Positions 16,852 to 26,900 of a DNA stretch of 64,000 nucleotides are shown piece by piece. A program made the translations under genes and the position numbers. Each line of letters starts with the position of its first letter. Within the stretch, counting starts at the first letter, position 1. The stretch is from JAGLOK01 sp963677605 (lineage in GTDB: Bacteria; Bacillota; Clostridia; Christensenellales; UMGS416): NCBI GenBank assembly GCA_963677605.2, contig CAXXDX010000002.1, positions 186,001 through 250,000 on the forward strand. Reading direction: 5' to 3'. Below the pieces are notes generated by a model. That model was not told the DNA's origin. It saw only the letters and a list, made by a program, of their open reading frames with translations, and did no database searches.

Positions 16852-19566
16852 TTATTTTCCTTTCAATCCAAATGCTTCTCTTATAATATATTTACCTGAA
16901 CCAACAAGCATTTTTCTGTTTTTAATATCTGCTTTTTCACTGCCTTGCATCATTGTAATATTACTGGAGTTGAATATAATTTCAGCAGTAGTGTTAGCAG
17001 GAATTATGATTGCATGTTCAATTTTATCTCCAACCCATTTCCAACTACTTTCAATAGTACCGTAAATGGATTCATATTTAGCCTCTGCAAAATCCAATTG
17101 CCTGCTTACTTCAGTCTTAATTACAAACTGTTTATATCCATCTTTAGGATTAGATATGCCGCAAATACCGCTAAAGAACCAATCAGCAACCTCACCGAGA
17201 GAATAATGGTTAAGAGAGGCTCGCACTTCGCCCTTTCCATTAACACCATCCCATCTTTCCCAAATTGTCGTTGCTCCATTATTAACGCAATACAACCAGC
17301 CAGGAATGTCTTCCTGCAGCAGCATTTTATATGCAGTTTCAATGTAACCATACTTCGACAAAACTTTTAATATAAAACCGGTTGAAAGAAAACCTGTGCC
17401 AATCTTATAATCATTCTTCTCTATCAAAGCATTAAGTTCATCAGCAGCCTGCTGTCTCTTATCTTCAGGGAGTATTTCCATAAATAACGGACGCACATAA
17501 TTAGCTTGTTTTTTAGTGTTTACTATCTTTCCATCATCTGTATAGAAAGCGATATATGCTTCTTTTACCTTATCAGCCAAATCTCTATATTTAGTAGAAT
17601 CTTCTTTATAGCAAAGCAAATCAGCTATCTCAGATAGAAGACTAGATGAATAGTAGTAATATGCAGTTGCTACTTCACCTGTGAATCCTTTAAGAATGTT
17701 CTGTGTGAACGATTTTGCGCCTGCCTCTGAGCCGGGTTCACACCATTCTCCCCACTGGAATCCTGTATTCCAATCATACTTAATTAGCTTCGAATATTTA
17801 AGCTTCTTAGCAAGGCTCAAATCGCCATGAGCAAATATATTTGTTTTCTTTGCTTTCTTGCCAACATACTCAACCCAGTTTTTCATGCCCTCGTAATATT
17901 CGGACAGCATCCTTTTATCACCATATGCCTGGTATAATCTATATGGAATAATTACACCTGCATCGCCCCAGCCTGCACAGCCATTAAGGAATCCCCTTAG
18001 CTCTTTTTTGCATTTTGGTGTTATATTGTTCAGTCTGCCGTCATCTTCTTGGGTAACAAAATAATCTTTCAACCACTTTCTAAAAAAGGGCTGCGCTCTA
18101 TAAAGTTTGTTTGCCGTATTTACAAAAATCTGAGCGTCACCGTTCCAGCCTTGCCGCTCTCTCGTCGGGCAATCGGTTGGAATGTCTACAAAGTTTGACT
18201 TCATACTCCATTTAATATTTTCGAATAGTTTATTGACTTTCTTATTTGAGCATCTAAACTCTCCCACTTTTTCCATGTCAGAATAAACTGCATAAGCTGA
18301 AAAATCGTCTGAATTGAACGAATCAAGCCAATTATCTACTTTTACATATCTGAATCCATGAACATAAAACTTCGCCTTATATTCTTCATAATCATTACTC
18401 GAGAAAGTATAGTGAGTCTGTTGGAAAATCGGATTTTCTTTGCCTGTGCCAACAGGTATTACATTTGCCTGAGTAAAGTTTCCATTCTCATCCAGAGCCT
18501 CACCAAAATATATATGTATCGAATGATTCTCTTTTCCTTTAAGAATAAATCCTAAAAAACCTGTGAAATTCTGCCCAAAGTCCAGTACTTTCTCTTTATT
18601 TGGTGTCGTTATAAGTTTTGGTTTAAACTGCTCTTTCTCCCTTGTGGGTACACTGTTTGAAGCACACAGCCTTGAATAACCGTAATCAACTTCTGTAACA
18701 GTATGCCATGACGAATCATCGTATTCCGGTAAATCGAAACTCCCTAGATTTTTTCTTGAGTCAATCCATTCCCCATGAAAGAAATCAGCCTTTGTAATCG
18801 GTCCATTGTTTGAAGCTCTGAAAGTATTATCAGAACAAACGATGATCTTTTCATCAGTAGTATCTATCTCCAATTGGCACAATAAGAGCTTTTTCTCCCC
18901 GTAGACAAACCTTTTCTGGTCTATGCCAATATTACCTCTGTACCAGCCATCCGCTAACAGTATACTTATTACATTTTCACCAACCAACAAATTCTCTGTA
19001 ACATCGTATGTCTGATACTGTATATGATAATCATAGTCAGTACATCCGGGGGATAATACCTCATCTCCAGCTTTTATGCCGTTGATTGATGCTTCATACA
19101 TTCCACAGGCTGTGATATACACTCTGGCAGAGATGATCTCCGATGTAACATTAAACTCTTTCCTTATATAAGATACAGGATTATATCCTACCTGATCAGT
19201 AATTTCTTCTGGGTTAATCCATTTAGCTTTCCAGTCACTTCCTTTAAGCAATCCCATTTCAAAATATGCAAGTTCTGAATACTCACACGGATTATCATTA
19301 CTATCCCAAGTCCTGACTTTCCAGTAGATTCTTTCTCGGCTGCTTACTTCGCATTCGAAAGGTATATGAATTGACTGCTCCGATTCTACTTTACCACTGT
19401 CCCAAACAGGTTCATTCCGATTTTTGTTGAATGCAAGGATTTGATATGCAGACTGTATGAAATTATACCCGTTAGAGTCGTTTTGCCAGTACAATCTTGG
19501 CTTTTCAATATCGATTCCTATTGGATTGACCAGGTATTCACATCTAAGGTTTATTACTCTGTGCAT
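16852..19566 (-). CDS. Alpha-L-rhamnosidase, GH78 family
   Basis: 904 aa from ATG at 19566 (AGAGGAA upstream); a longer frame to 19611 overlaps the transporter and is not used. The order fits GH78: an N-terminal beta-sandwich with KPRLYWQ and ERIYWKVRTWD, then DWKAKWI, a DGWYRGNIG block, the rhamnosidase catalytic region with DCPTRERQGWNGDAQIF (the acidic residues are candidate catalytic groups), WGDAGVIIPY and a late ATTIWERWDG. No signal peptide is present, so it should cleave imported L-rhamnosides in the cytoplasm. It starts 1 bp after the transporter stop codon, in one operon. Confidence 0.93.
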   Translation of the reverse strand: MHRVINLRCEYLVNPIGIDIEKPRLYWQNDSNGYNFIQSAYQILAFNKNRNEPVWDSGKVESEQSIHIPFECEVSSRERIYWKVRTWDSNDNPCEYSELAYFEMGLLKGSDWKAKWINPEEITDQVGYNPVSYIRKEFNVTSEIISARVYITACGMYEASINGIKAGDEVLSPGCTDYDYHIQYQTYDVTENLLVGENVISILLADGWYRGNIGIDQKRFVYGEKKLLLCQLEIDTTDEKIIVCSDNTFRASNNGPITKADFFHGEWIDSRKNLGSFDLPEYDDSSWHTVTEVDYGYSRLCASNSVPTREKEQFKPKLITTPNKEKVLDFGQNFTGFLGFILKGKENHSIHIYFGEALDENGNFTQANVIPVGTGKENPIFQQTHYTFSSNDYEEYKAKFYVHGFRYVKVDNWLDSFNSDDFSAYAVYSDMEKVGEFRCSNKKVNKLFENIKWSMKSNFVDIPTDCPTRERQGWNGDAQIFVNTANKLYRAQPFFRKWLKDYFVTQEDDGRLNNITPKCKKELRGFLNGCAGWGDAGVIIPYRLYQAYGDKRMLSEYYEGMKNWVEYVGKKAKKTNIFAHGDLSLAKKLKYSKLIKYDWNTGFQWGEWCEPGSEAGAKSFTQNILKGFTGEVATAYYYYSSSLLSEIADLLCYKEDSTKYRDLADKVKEAYIAFYTDDGKIVNTKKQANYVRPLFMEILPEDKRQQAADELNALIEKNDYKIGTGFLSTGFILKVLSKYGYIETAYKMLLQEDIPGWLYCVNNGATTIWERWDGVNGKGEVRASLNHYSLGEVADWFFSGICGISNPKDGYKQFVIKTEVSRQLDFAEAKYESIYGTIESSWKWVGDKIEHAIIIPANTTAEIIFNSSNITMMQGSEKADIKNRKMLVGSGKYIIREAFGLKGK

Positions 19567-19567
19567 T

Positions 19568-20965
19568 TTATTCCTCTGCCAGAGCTTCCGTCTTACTTTC
19601 CATAGCATCAATCTCTTCCATCATTACCTTATATGTGTCTCTATCAATGGGATAGAACTTCATGCTTATAACAGAAATAATATGCCCTATTAATGGCGCT
19701 CCAAACATCAGAAGAATAATTGCAAAAGACAATCTTGATGTTACTTCCATATCAGCAACATATCCGGCCCATGTAAGTACTGCACCTGTAACAATACCTG
19801 AAAGCGCACCCATAGCCTTGCCAATCAAACTTTCAATTGCTCCATAAACAGACGGCATCCTCACTCCGGTCTTCCAATACCCATAATCAGCTGAATCGCT
19901 TGTAAGAACTCTGGTAGTCTGAAGAGTAAATTGTGTTAAAAACCCATTAAAACCAATCAAGCCTAAAGCTAATGCTGTGCTTGAAAATGGTCTGAATATT
20001 AACAGTATCGTTAAGAATATTGAAGCAGCCCAACTGCCCATAGTGAATACAAATTTAGCAGATGTTTTTCGCATAATGAGCGATACAACTATTGCTCCAG
20101 GCAATCCAATTGCGAATCCTACTATACCTAATGTAGACATTAACCCAACATCACCTAAGATATACTTAGCAAAATATATTTGTACAGCAGTTGCAATTCC
20201 AAACGCCCAGCCGTTTGATCCGGTAGCCATGGCAAGGGCTACTATTGCTTTATTGCTTTTAATTCCCAGCCATATATCTTTTAATTTTAACTTATCTTCT
20301 TTTTCAATAGATCTGGTGTGTAAGTCTTCTTTTTTTACAGATAAGGAAAATACTATAGTTACCAGTATAATAATCGCTGCACATATCATAACGAAAACTC
20401 TATAACCCAACACATTTATCTCACTGCCACCAATAGCTGTTATTATAGGTGTTGCCCCTATTGAAACAAACATACTTGCTACCAGCTGATTTATCGCACC
20501 ATAACTAGGATACAACGCCCTCTCCTCAAGTTTTCTTGTAACAATAGTGCGCAAAGATGTCCAAGCAACGGTAAATATCGTAACACCGATGGTATAAATG
20601 ACGTAAGTTCCTATCATATATGCAGGTTTCATTCCATCTGCAATATCCGGTCCCCAGAACATCAGCACCATTCCAATTATTAAGAAGCCTATACCCAAAA
20701 CATACCATGGTAAGTAATATCCTTTTTTACCAAGTCTGAATTTTTCCACTAGAAATGCTCCGACCGGATCTGATACTGCGTCAAATATAACTGATATTGA
20801 TGTAATTACACCTGCGCTCATCGCGCTCAATCCAAATACCTCTGTGCAGAAGAAGAAGAAAAACATCATTCTGAACGCGCCATGTAATCCTGATGTTATA
20901 CTCGCCGTATTAAACGCAAATATCTTACCATGTCTTGATTTTACTTTTGTGCTGCTGTCTGTCAT
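19568..20965 (-). CDS. GPH-family sugar:cation symporter (MelB type)
   Basis: 465 aa with about 12 membrane segments. The N-terminal FDAVSDPVGAFLVEKFRLGKKG is the GPH-family loop with the conserved Asp, and a second-half GYWKTGVRMP segment supports the call. It should bring glycosides into the cell with Na+ or H+; because it is first in an operon with a rhamnosidase, rhamnosides are the likely substrate. It is divergent from the AraC-type regulator across a 159-bp gap. Confidence 0.9.
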   Translation of the reverse strand: MTDSSTKVKSRHGKIFAFNTASITSGLHGAFRMMFFFFFCTEVFGLSAMSAGVITSISVIFDAVSDPVGAFLVEKFRLGKKGYYLPWYVLGIGFLIIGMVLMFWGPDIADGMKPAYMIGTYVIYTIGVTIFTVAWTSLRTIVTRKLEERALYPSYGAINQLVASMFVSIGATPIITAIGGSEINVLGYRVFVMICAAIIILVTIVFSLSVKKEDLHTRSIEKEDKLKLKDIWLGIKSNKAIVALAMATGSNGWAFGIATAVQIYFAKYILGDVGLMSTLGIVGFAIGLPGAIVVSLIMRKTSAKFVFTMGSWAASIFLTILLIFRPFSSTALALGLIGFNGFLTQFTLQTTRVLTSDSADYGYWKTGVRMPSVYGAIESLIGKAMGALSGIVTGAVLTWAGYVADMEVTSRLSFAIILLMFGAPLIGHIISVISMKFYPIDRDTYKVMMEEIDAMESKTEALAEE

Positions 20966-21124
20966 ATCATTTACATCCTTTGCTTAATTTGATTTTCCCG
21001 CCGCTTTAGGTTAGCAGGCAACCTGTTCGATATTATAATGATATACAATTAAGATTATTAATGCTTGTCTTTTTCTTGATATACTTGTCAATTTATTATA
21101 TCATCAAGCTATTAAGGTGATAAT
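20966..21124. promoter_or_regulatory. Divergent control region between transporter and AraC gene
   Basis: A minus-strand TATAAT (21037-21032) lies about 67 bp before the transporter start without a good -35, as expected for an AraC-activated promoter. The region also has AGGTT-N7-AACCT at 21008-21024 and a TTGA-N8-TCAA pair near 21078. Which of these the regulator uses cannot be told by eye. Confidence 0.4.
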
Positions 21125-22294
21125 ATGGATTTTAATAAAATACTTGAACTTATACATGCGATAACAGGTATGGATACTTGTTACTCAGAAGATTATCATA
21201 AGACATGGCACTTCAGTACATATAACACTGAATTTACTAGCAGTATAAAAAATCAGACAATAGCCTTTTTTAAAAAGCTGCGACTTGAACACGTTCCAAT
21301 AAGCGGCATAAGAGTACTTAAGCTCGAAGATGAAACCTATATTATAGCTAAAAACATATTGACCAATACAATTATTGTTGGTCCTTTCAAAATGGTTAGT
21401 TATACAGACGATAGTGATATTTCAATGCATTCTGATACTCTTCCGGTGAGCTCTGCTATCAGCAGTATACCGATAATCAACAACGAAACAATGGATAACT
21501 ATATTCTATTTATCAATAACATTGATTTTGAACACTATGATGACAAAAAATATGTTACTCAAAATGTATCTGAGTTGTTATCGTTAAATAGCCTAAATAC
21601 AGATAATATAGGCAATGATGTAATCCTGGATTCACAATCAGATAATGAACTTTTATTTCACTACTTATTAACAGCAAACAAGACAAAATATTATGAAATC
21701 ATAGATAGCTATTCATCAGCAGTCATAACCCATAAGCAAACTTCATCCGCATATTTGATGAAACATTTTTCTTATCTCATTACTACATTTAACGCACAGC
21801 ATAAGACATATTCACAGCAAGCAGGTGTTCCTGATAAAATAGTCAATAACATTTCAGGATATATCAGTGATCAAATAATCACTGCAAGCAATATTACTGA
21901 TATCCAAAAAGCCAGCAATAGCATATCAACTTTGTATATAGATGCAATTGAAAAATACTCTGTGCTTAAGTACTCAAAGCTGGTAAATACTATACTTGAT
22001 ATAATACACTCAAATATCTATTCAAAAATTAATCTAAATAGCATAGCTGCCCAGATGAACCGCGACAGCTCCTATCTTTCTCAACGTTTTAAGCATGAAA
22101 TGAACAATACAATATCAAACTATATTACACAAATGAAAATTAACGAAGCAAAGTTTCTGATGAAAAATACAGATAGCACAATTACTGAAATAGCATACAA
22201 GCTTTTCTATAGTGACGGTGCAAGCTTTAGTAAGGCATTTAAGCGAATAGTTGGTTTATCCCCAAGAGAATATCAGAGTTCTTTGAATACTTGA
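21125..22294 (+). CDS. AraC-family transcriptional regulator of the rhamnoside cluster
   Basis: 389 aa. The last ~105 residues form the double helix-turn-helix of AraC proteins: SKINLNSIAAQMNRDSSYLS for the first helix pair and EIAYKLFYSDGASFSKAFKR...GLSPREYQ for the second. The long N-terminal part has no membrane segment and looks like a ligand-sensing domain, not a simple cupin. It is divergent from the transporter-rhamnosidase operon and convergent with the isomerase gene, so it probably activates the cluster in response to a sugar. Confidence 0.9.
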   Translation: MDFNKILELIHAITGMDTCYSEDYHKTWHFSTYNTEFTSSIKNQTIAFFKKLRLEHVPISGIRVLKLEDETYIIAKNILTNTIIVGPFKMVSYTDDSDISMHSDTLPVSSAISSIPIINNETMDNYILFINNIDFEHYDDKKYVTQNVSELLSLNSLNTDNIGNDVILDSQSDNELLFHYLLTANKTKYYEIIDSYSSAVITHKQTSSAYLMKHFSYLITTFNAQHKTYSQQAGVPDKIVNNISGYISDQIITASNITDIQKASNSISTLYIDAIEKYSVLKYSKLVNTILDIIHSNIYSKINLNSIAAQMNRDSSYLSQRFKHEMNNTISNYITQMKINEAKFLMKNTDSTITEIAYKLFYSDGASFSKAFKRIVGLSPREYQSSLNT

Positions 22295-22308
22295 AAAACA
22301 AGTTTATA

Positions 22309-23154
22309 TCAAATGTTTTCGTTAAGGTACTCTGCACTTAGTTCCATTGATTTAATAGGTGATTTATCAATCCAATTTTTATGACTTTCCAGTATGATGG
22401 CTTCGACTCCAATTAACTTTGCTGTTTCCATAAGTGCTTTTAGATTCATGTTACCATATCCAAGTTCCATACTATCTGATTTCATTATTGATCCGGCAGG
22501 CCCTTTTTTCCTTATACCACGGTCATTTATATGATAAAGTTTCATCCTTTTGCCTAAATACTTCATAATTTCCACTGTGTCGCATCCGGCTTCTGCTGCC
22601 CAGTATGAATCATACTCAAAATTCACGTATTTAGTATCAGTGTTTTCAAACAAAAGCTGAAATGCAGTTTCACCGCTTTCAACTCTGCGAAATTCACAAT
22701 TATGGTTATGATACAGGAAGCTGATGCAATGCTCTTTTAACATCTTTCCTGCATTGTTTAATTTACTGGCAAGCTCTACTACTGCATCTCTATTGGAGTA
22801 ATCAAACCTGTGCATTCCCGTTATTACAATCTTATCAGTTCCAAATGCCTTTGCTTCTTCTACAACTTCATTAGTTCTCTTAAGAATGCTTCCCAAATCT
22901 TCGTGTATGCTTACAACTTTAAGTCCCGAATCGGATATAAGCTTCTGCCAGTCAAGTTTACCGCTGTTGCCGATAGGCATACCCGCAAGGCTTGTTAAAG
23001 CACGTACAATAAAAGGCATTTTCTTAATCATAAAGCCATTAAGTTCTATCCCTTCATATCCTGCTGCTTTTACTGATTTTAACGTATTGGCAGCCTGTTC
23101 TTCTTTTCCTATTACAGTTCTTAATTGAAATTGTTGAATCGCTTTTATCGGCAT
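22309..23154 (-). CDS. Sugar phosphate isomerase/epimerase (TIM barrel)
   Basis: 281 aa. Typical xylose-isomerase-like TIM-barrel marks are GYEGIELNGF, KVVSIHEDL, SFLYHNHNCEF, FEYDSYWAAEAGCD, LYHINDRG and EAIILESHKN, which supply the His, Glu and Asp metal ligands. It should isomerise, epimerise or dehydrate a sugar or cyclitol derivative in the cytoplasm with a divalent metal. It is convergent with the AraC gene (14 bp gap). Its place beside the rhamnosidase cluster suggests a role in using the released sugar, but its exact substrate is unknown. Confidence 0.88.
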   Translation of the reverse strand: MPIKAIQQFQLRTVIGKEEQAANTLKSVKAAGYEGIELNGFMIKKMPFIVRALTSLAGMPIGNSGKLDWQKLISDSGLKVVSIHEDLGSILKRTNEVVEEAKAFGTDKIVITGMHRFDYSNRDAVVELASKLNNAGKMLKEHCISFLYHNHNCEFRRVESGETAFQLLFENTDTKYVNFEYDSYWAAEAGCDTVEIMKYLGKRMKLYHINDRGIRKKGPAGSIMKSDSMELGYGNMNLKALMETAKLIGVEAIILESHKNWIDKSPIKSMELSAEYLNENI

Positions 23155-23283
23155 AATATCACCCTTCTTAATTGAATCTTTTATACATCAAATTTGATTT
23201 ATCCATATAGAGGGAACATGAAGCTTTATGTCTCATAATAGGATAAAGCACAAACCATATTATATCACCCAGTTTTATAAATA

Positions 23284-23832
23284 CTATATATAGTTGTTTT
23301 TATTGTTTTTATTCCTTTTCTTCAAAACTTCTATCATGTATGCATACCCGCATGTTCGACCGCTCTTAGTCGCAATCCTTTTGCAGAACCTTGAGTTTGA
23401 AAATCTGGTCGCGTACATTTTTTTGCAATACTCGCATCTTTTATACATCAGTTTTCTAAGATATATGTTGGTAATCAGCATACATACTAGGCTATACAGG
23501 TCCTCAAAGAAGTATACTCTGCACAGCTTGTTTTCAATAAACACGTTCTGGCAACTGAAAGTCTGTTGGAATATGAACGGAAATTCCTTTTCGATAGTAC
23601 CTCTTACATCATTGTTTAGATAATCACCGCACAATATTAGAAGCTCCGATATTATCTGTTTGAAATTGACGCTTATTTTTTCAACAGTCCCGTTATCTAT
23701 TATTGTTTTTCCATAGAGTATATCTACCAAACAGTTGCCAACGCTATATATACCTTCTTTAATGATTTCACCCTCATCGTCTTTTATAACAAGGATTTCT
23801 TCTCTGTTATTCATGTAATATGTAATTTTCAT
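23284..23832 (-). CDS. DUF6076-like zinc-finger protein, cassette copy A
   Basis: 182 aa from MKITYYMNN (GAGAGG 8 nt upstream); a longer frame to 23883 runs through the leader hairpin. The C-terminal part carries CEYCKKMYATRF, then RFCKRIATKSGRTCGYAY, a Cys4-type zinc finger like DUF6076 and CGNR-type proteins. The N-terminal half has no recognised domain. It is the last gene of the duplicated parM-parR-adhesin cassette; copy B is at 36343. A DNA- or RNA-binding regulatory role is plausible from the finger only. Confidence 0.7.
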   Translation of the reverse strand: MKITYYMNNREEILVIKDDEGEIIKEGIYSVGNCLVDILYGKTIIDNGTVEKISVNFKQIISELLILCGDYLNNDVRGTIEKEFPFIFQQTFSCQNVFIENKLCRVYFFEDLYSLVCMLITNIYLRKLMYKRCEYCKKMYATRFSNSRFCKRIATKSGRTCGYAYMIEVLKKRNKNNKNNYI

Positions 23833-23856
23833 TTCTTTTCCTCTCAAAATATAAAA

Positions 23857-23879
23857 GCGGCCGGCTTTATGCCGACCGC
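23857..23879 (-). terminator. Terminator-like leader hairpin before zinc-finger gene A
   Basis: GCGGTCGGC and GCCGGCCGC pair on the minus strand around ATAAA, followed by TTTTATATTTT. It ends 25 nt before the start codon. Copy B keeps the fold using G-U pairs although bases differ. Confidence 0.65.
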
Positions 23880-23891
23880 CCATTCTAGTTC

Positions 23892-23978
23892 TTAATCATC
23901 TTTTTTGGGTCTTGTCTTAAGAAAAATCATTCCAGCTATCAGAAACAAAACCAGTATTATTGACAAAATTGATTTCAT
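23892..23978 (-). CDS. 28-aa single-span membrane peptide, copy A
   Basis: ATG at 23978 has AGGAAC directly upstream and lies 5 nt after the adhesin stop codon. The peptide starts MKSILSIILVLFLIAGMIF and ends in a basic tail KTRPKKDD: one membrane helix with a short charged tail. Copy B (36966-37052) keeps the length and helix while changing several bases, mostly to conservative residues, which supports real translation. Function is unknown; it may assist the adhesin encoded just upstream. Confidence 0.6.
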   Translation of the reverse strand: MKSILSIILVLFLIAGMIFLKTRPKKDD

Positions 23979-23982
23979 GTTC

Positions 23983-26900
23983 CTATACCCTATATGCCTT
24001 TCTTCGTTTTCGGCGAATAAAGAAAAACAACCCTGAGGCTGTCACTAATATTCCTAGTGCAATTGGTATTATCCATCGTTCCCTATCCAACCCCAATTTT
24101 ACGAAGATCGAATTCGGTATTATAGTTTTGCATGGAACTTCAATATCATTGTTTTCAGTTATCGTTACCTTAACCGGCGCTGTAGGATAGTATCCGGATG
24201 GTACAATACATTCTTCAAGCCAGTAGCTACCTGTATACAGACCATATATAATTGCTTTGCCATTTTCATCAACAACAATTTCTGTAACATCACCATCTTT
24301 ATCAAGAGTATAGCTGCCATCATCATTCTGCCTAAAGCTAAGTGTATTTAATCCTAAATAATTTTTCACCTTGAACCCTGCGCCTGAGAGCGGCTCATTA
24401 TCTTCATATTTCACCTTATATATCTCAAGTACAGTCGGGCAGTTGCTTATTTCAATTTCTCCTGAAATATTCCCATATTCATCAATTGTAAACTTAATTT
24501 CTTCAACAGATTTCACATACCCTTCGGGTGCTTTAGTTTCCCTGAATATATATGTTCCAAAGGGCAGGTGTGTTATGTGTATTTCACCATTTTCATCGGT
24601 TTTGCCTTTGTATACTGATTCTCCTTCCGAGTTTATTATCTCGATTTCAGCATCCGCCACTGGAGCACTATCAATTAAGTCTTTTTTTGATAATGTGACT
24701 TCTGTATGTGTATTCTGAATTTCTGTAACTCCTATAACTTCGCCGTTTTCCATAATCTCAAACTCAAAAGTTTCATCATTAAGGATATATCCCAAGGGAG
24801 CAACGGATTCTTTGAATTTATACTTTCCTACTGGCAGCTCATATATTGTAAGCTCACCGTTTTCATTGGTATCGCCTTCATAAACCAGCTCTTCAGTTTC
24901 GCTGTATATTTCAATATGAGCGCCTGATAATAAAGTGCCATCATTGATATCAGTTTTTAATATTACAACTTCTGTAGGGCAGTTCTCTATTACATATTCG
25001 TAAATCAGCGTATCATCATCGCTTACAATAACTCCAAACGATAAGTCTTTTAGGATAAATCCCTCTGGAGCTTTCGCTTCAATAACTGTATATTCTCCTA
25101 CAGTTAAAAGCTTGGTTTCTGCATATCCGTTTTCATTAGTATTGATGGTATCAATCAATTCACCGTCCTTGTATACTTCGAATACCGCTCCTTCAAGCCT
25201 TCTTTCATTATCCCTCGAATCCGTCTTTATAATCCTGATCCGCTTTTGGATTAGTTCATCAGCTGACTCTACAGTGACTGTTTCAAGTCCGCTGTCATCA
25301 ACAGTAAAAGGAATCTGTTCTTCATCAAGCCAATACCCATATGGTGCTTTTATTTCATGCAAAGTATACTCGCCGTAAATCAAAGGTTCTGCAAGTATTA
25401 TTGTACCTGTTTCATCAGTAGTAAAAGTATCTGTGCTGCTCCTAGCATTTGTGTTTTGGACAACCAAGTCACCATTTGCATCGCGTATCTGAAACTCCGT
25501 GCCTGCCATCACTATTATTTCACCAGTGTTGGCATCAACTTTTTCAATCTTAATCTGAGATTTATATACCTGATTTTCTATATCATAGCTGTATGTTTTC
25601 CCATCTTCGCTAATATATACTTCAAAAGGTTCACATGAAATATATCCTTCTGGTGTTTTTGATTCAGTAACTACATAGGTACCATAGGGTAGAAGTTTGC
25701 TTAATGCTTTACCGTTGGAATCTGTAGTTAGTGTTTCAACGATTTCACCTGTTGATTTCAATCGAATTTCAAATTCAACATCACTCATTGGCGGGTTTGA
25801 TTCTTTAGTATTCCATTCAGCAAGTGGAACATCCGCAGTTTTCGTTATTTCAATCCTGCCTTTTATAACATTATCTGTTATGGAATATGTATTATTGTTT
25901 ACTTTAATGCTTTGATTTGAGTATTCCAGTTGCACTGAATATGAAACATCATTAATTAAATATCCTTCAGGAGCTTCAATTTCTTTTATTGAATATTCAC
26001 CTAACGGCAGGAGCTTGCTTGTCGCACTGTCGCTGTCACCACAGTCAAGCTGTTCAATCAAATCACCGCTGGAATTATATATCCCAAAAACAGCGTCGAT
26101 AAGTGTTACGTCGCCTTGTGGAGAATCATATGTTTCGCTGTCTCTTTTAAATATTGTTATTGTTCCGGTCTGTGGCATATTGGAAATAGTTAAACCAGCA
26201 TATACTATCGCTGTATTCTGATCTTCATATTCCAACATTACTGTATATTCAGCATCGTCCAATACATATCCATATGGAGCGATTATTTCCTTTACTGTAT
26301 ATGTGCCGAGCGGCAGTTCACTTGAATTTGTCAATCCGTTTGTATCAGTAGTTATTGTTTCAACAACGTTTCCGCTTTGGTCTGATATGGTAAACTGTGC
26401 TCCTTCCAGCGAATAGCTTCCTAGCTCTGAATCACCATTTATTTTTGCGATTCTGATAATACCTCTGGGTTGTGTATTCGTAACATTCAAGATAGTTGTA
26501 TTATCATCTGTTACTTCGATATTTTCATAAATTGTTGAATCAATCAAATATCCATGCGGTGCTGTAACTTCTGCAACTGAATATGTGCCTATAGGCAAAA
26601 GAGAGCTTTTAGCAACTCCGTTATCATCGGTTGTAATTTTTTCGGATTCAATTCCATCGGAATCAATGATTTTAAACACGGCTCCAGATAATCTTTCTCC
26701 GCTTACTGCATCTGTTTTTATAATTACAACATATCCCAGTGGTGGTGGGTCCGAAGTGAGCGACAAATCCCCATAAACTACAGGATTCCAACTGTCAACA
26801 ACAGGGACAACAACTGCCTGTTTTCCCGATGAAGTATCCAGCCAATAAAAGTTTACGCTGCCTCTGTTATCTTTCCCGATAAATATATCTTCTATGGCAA

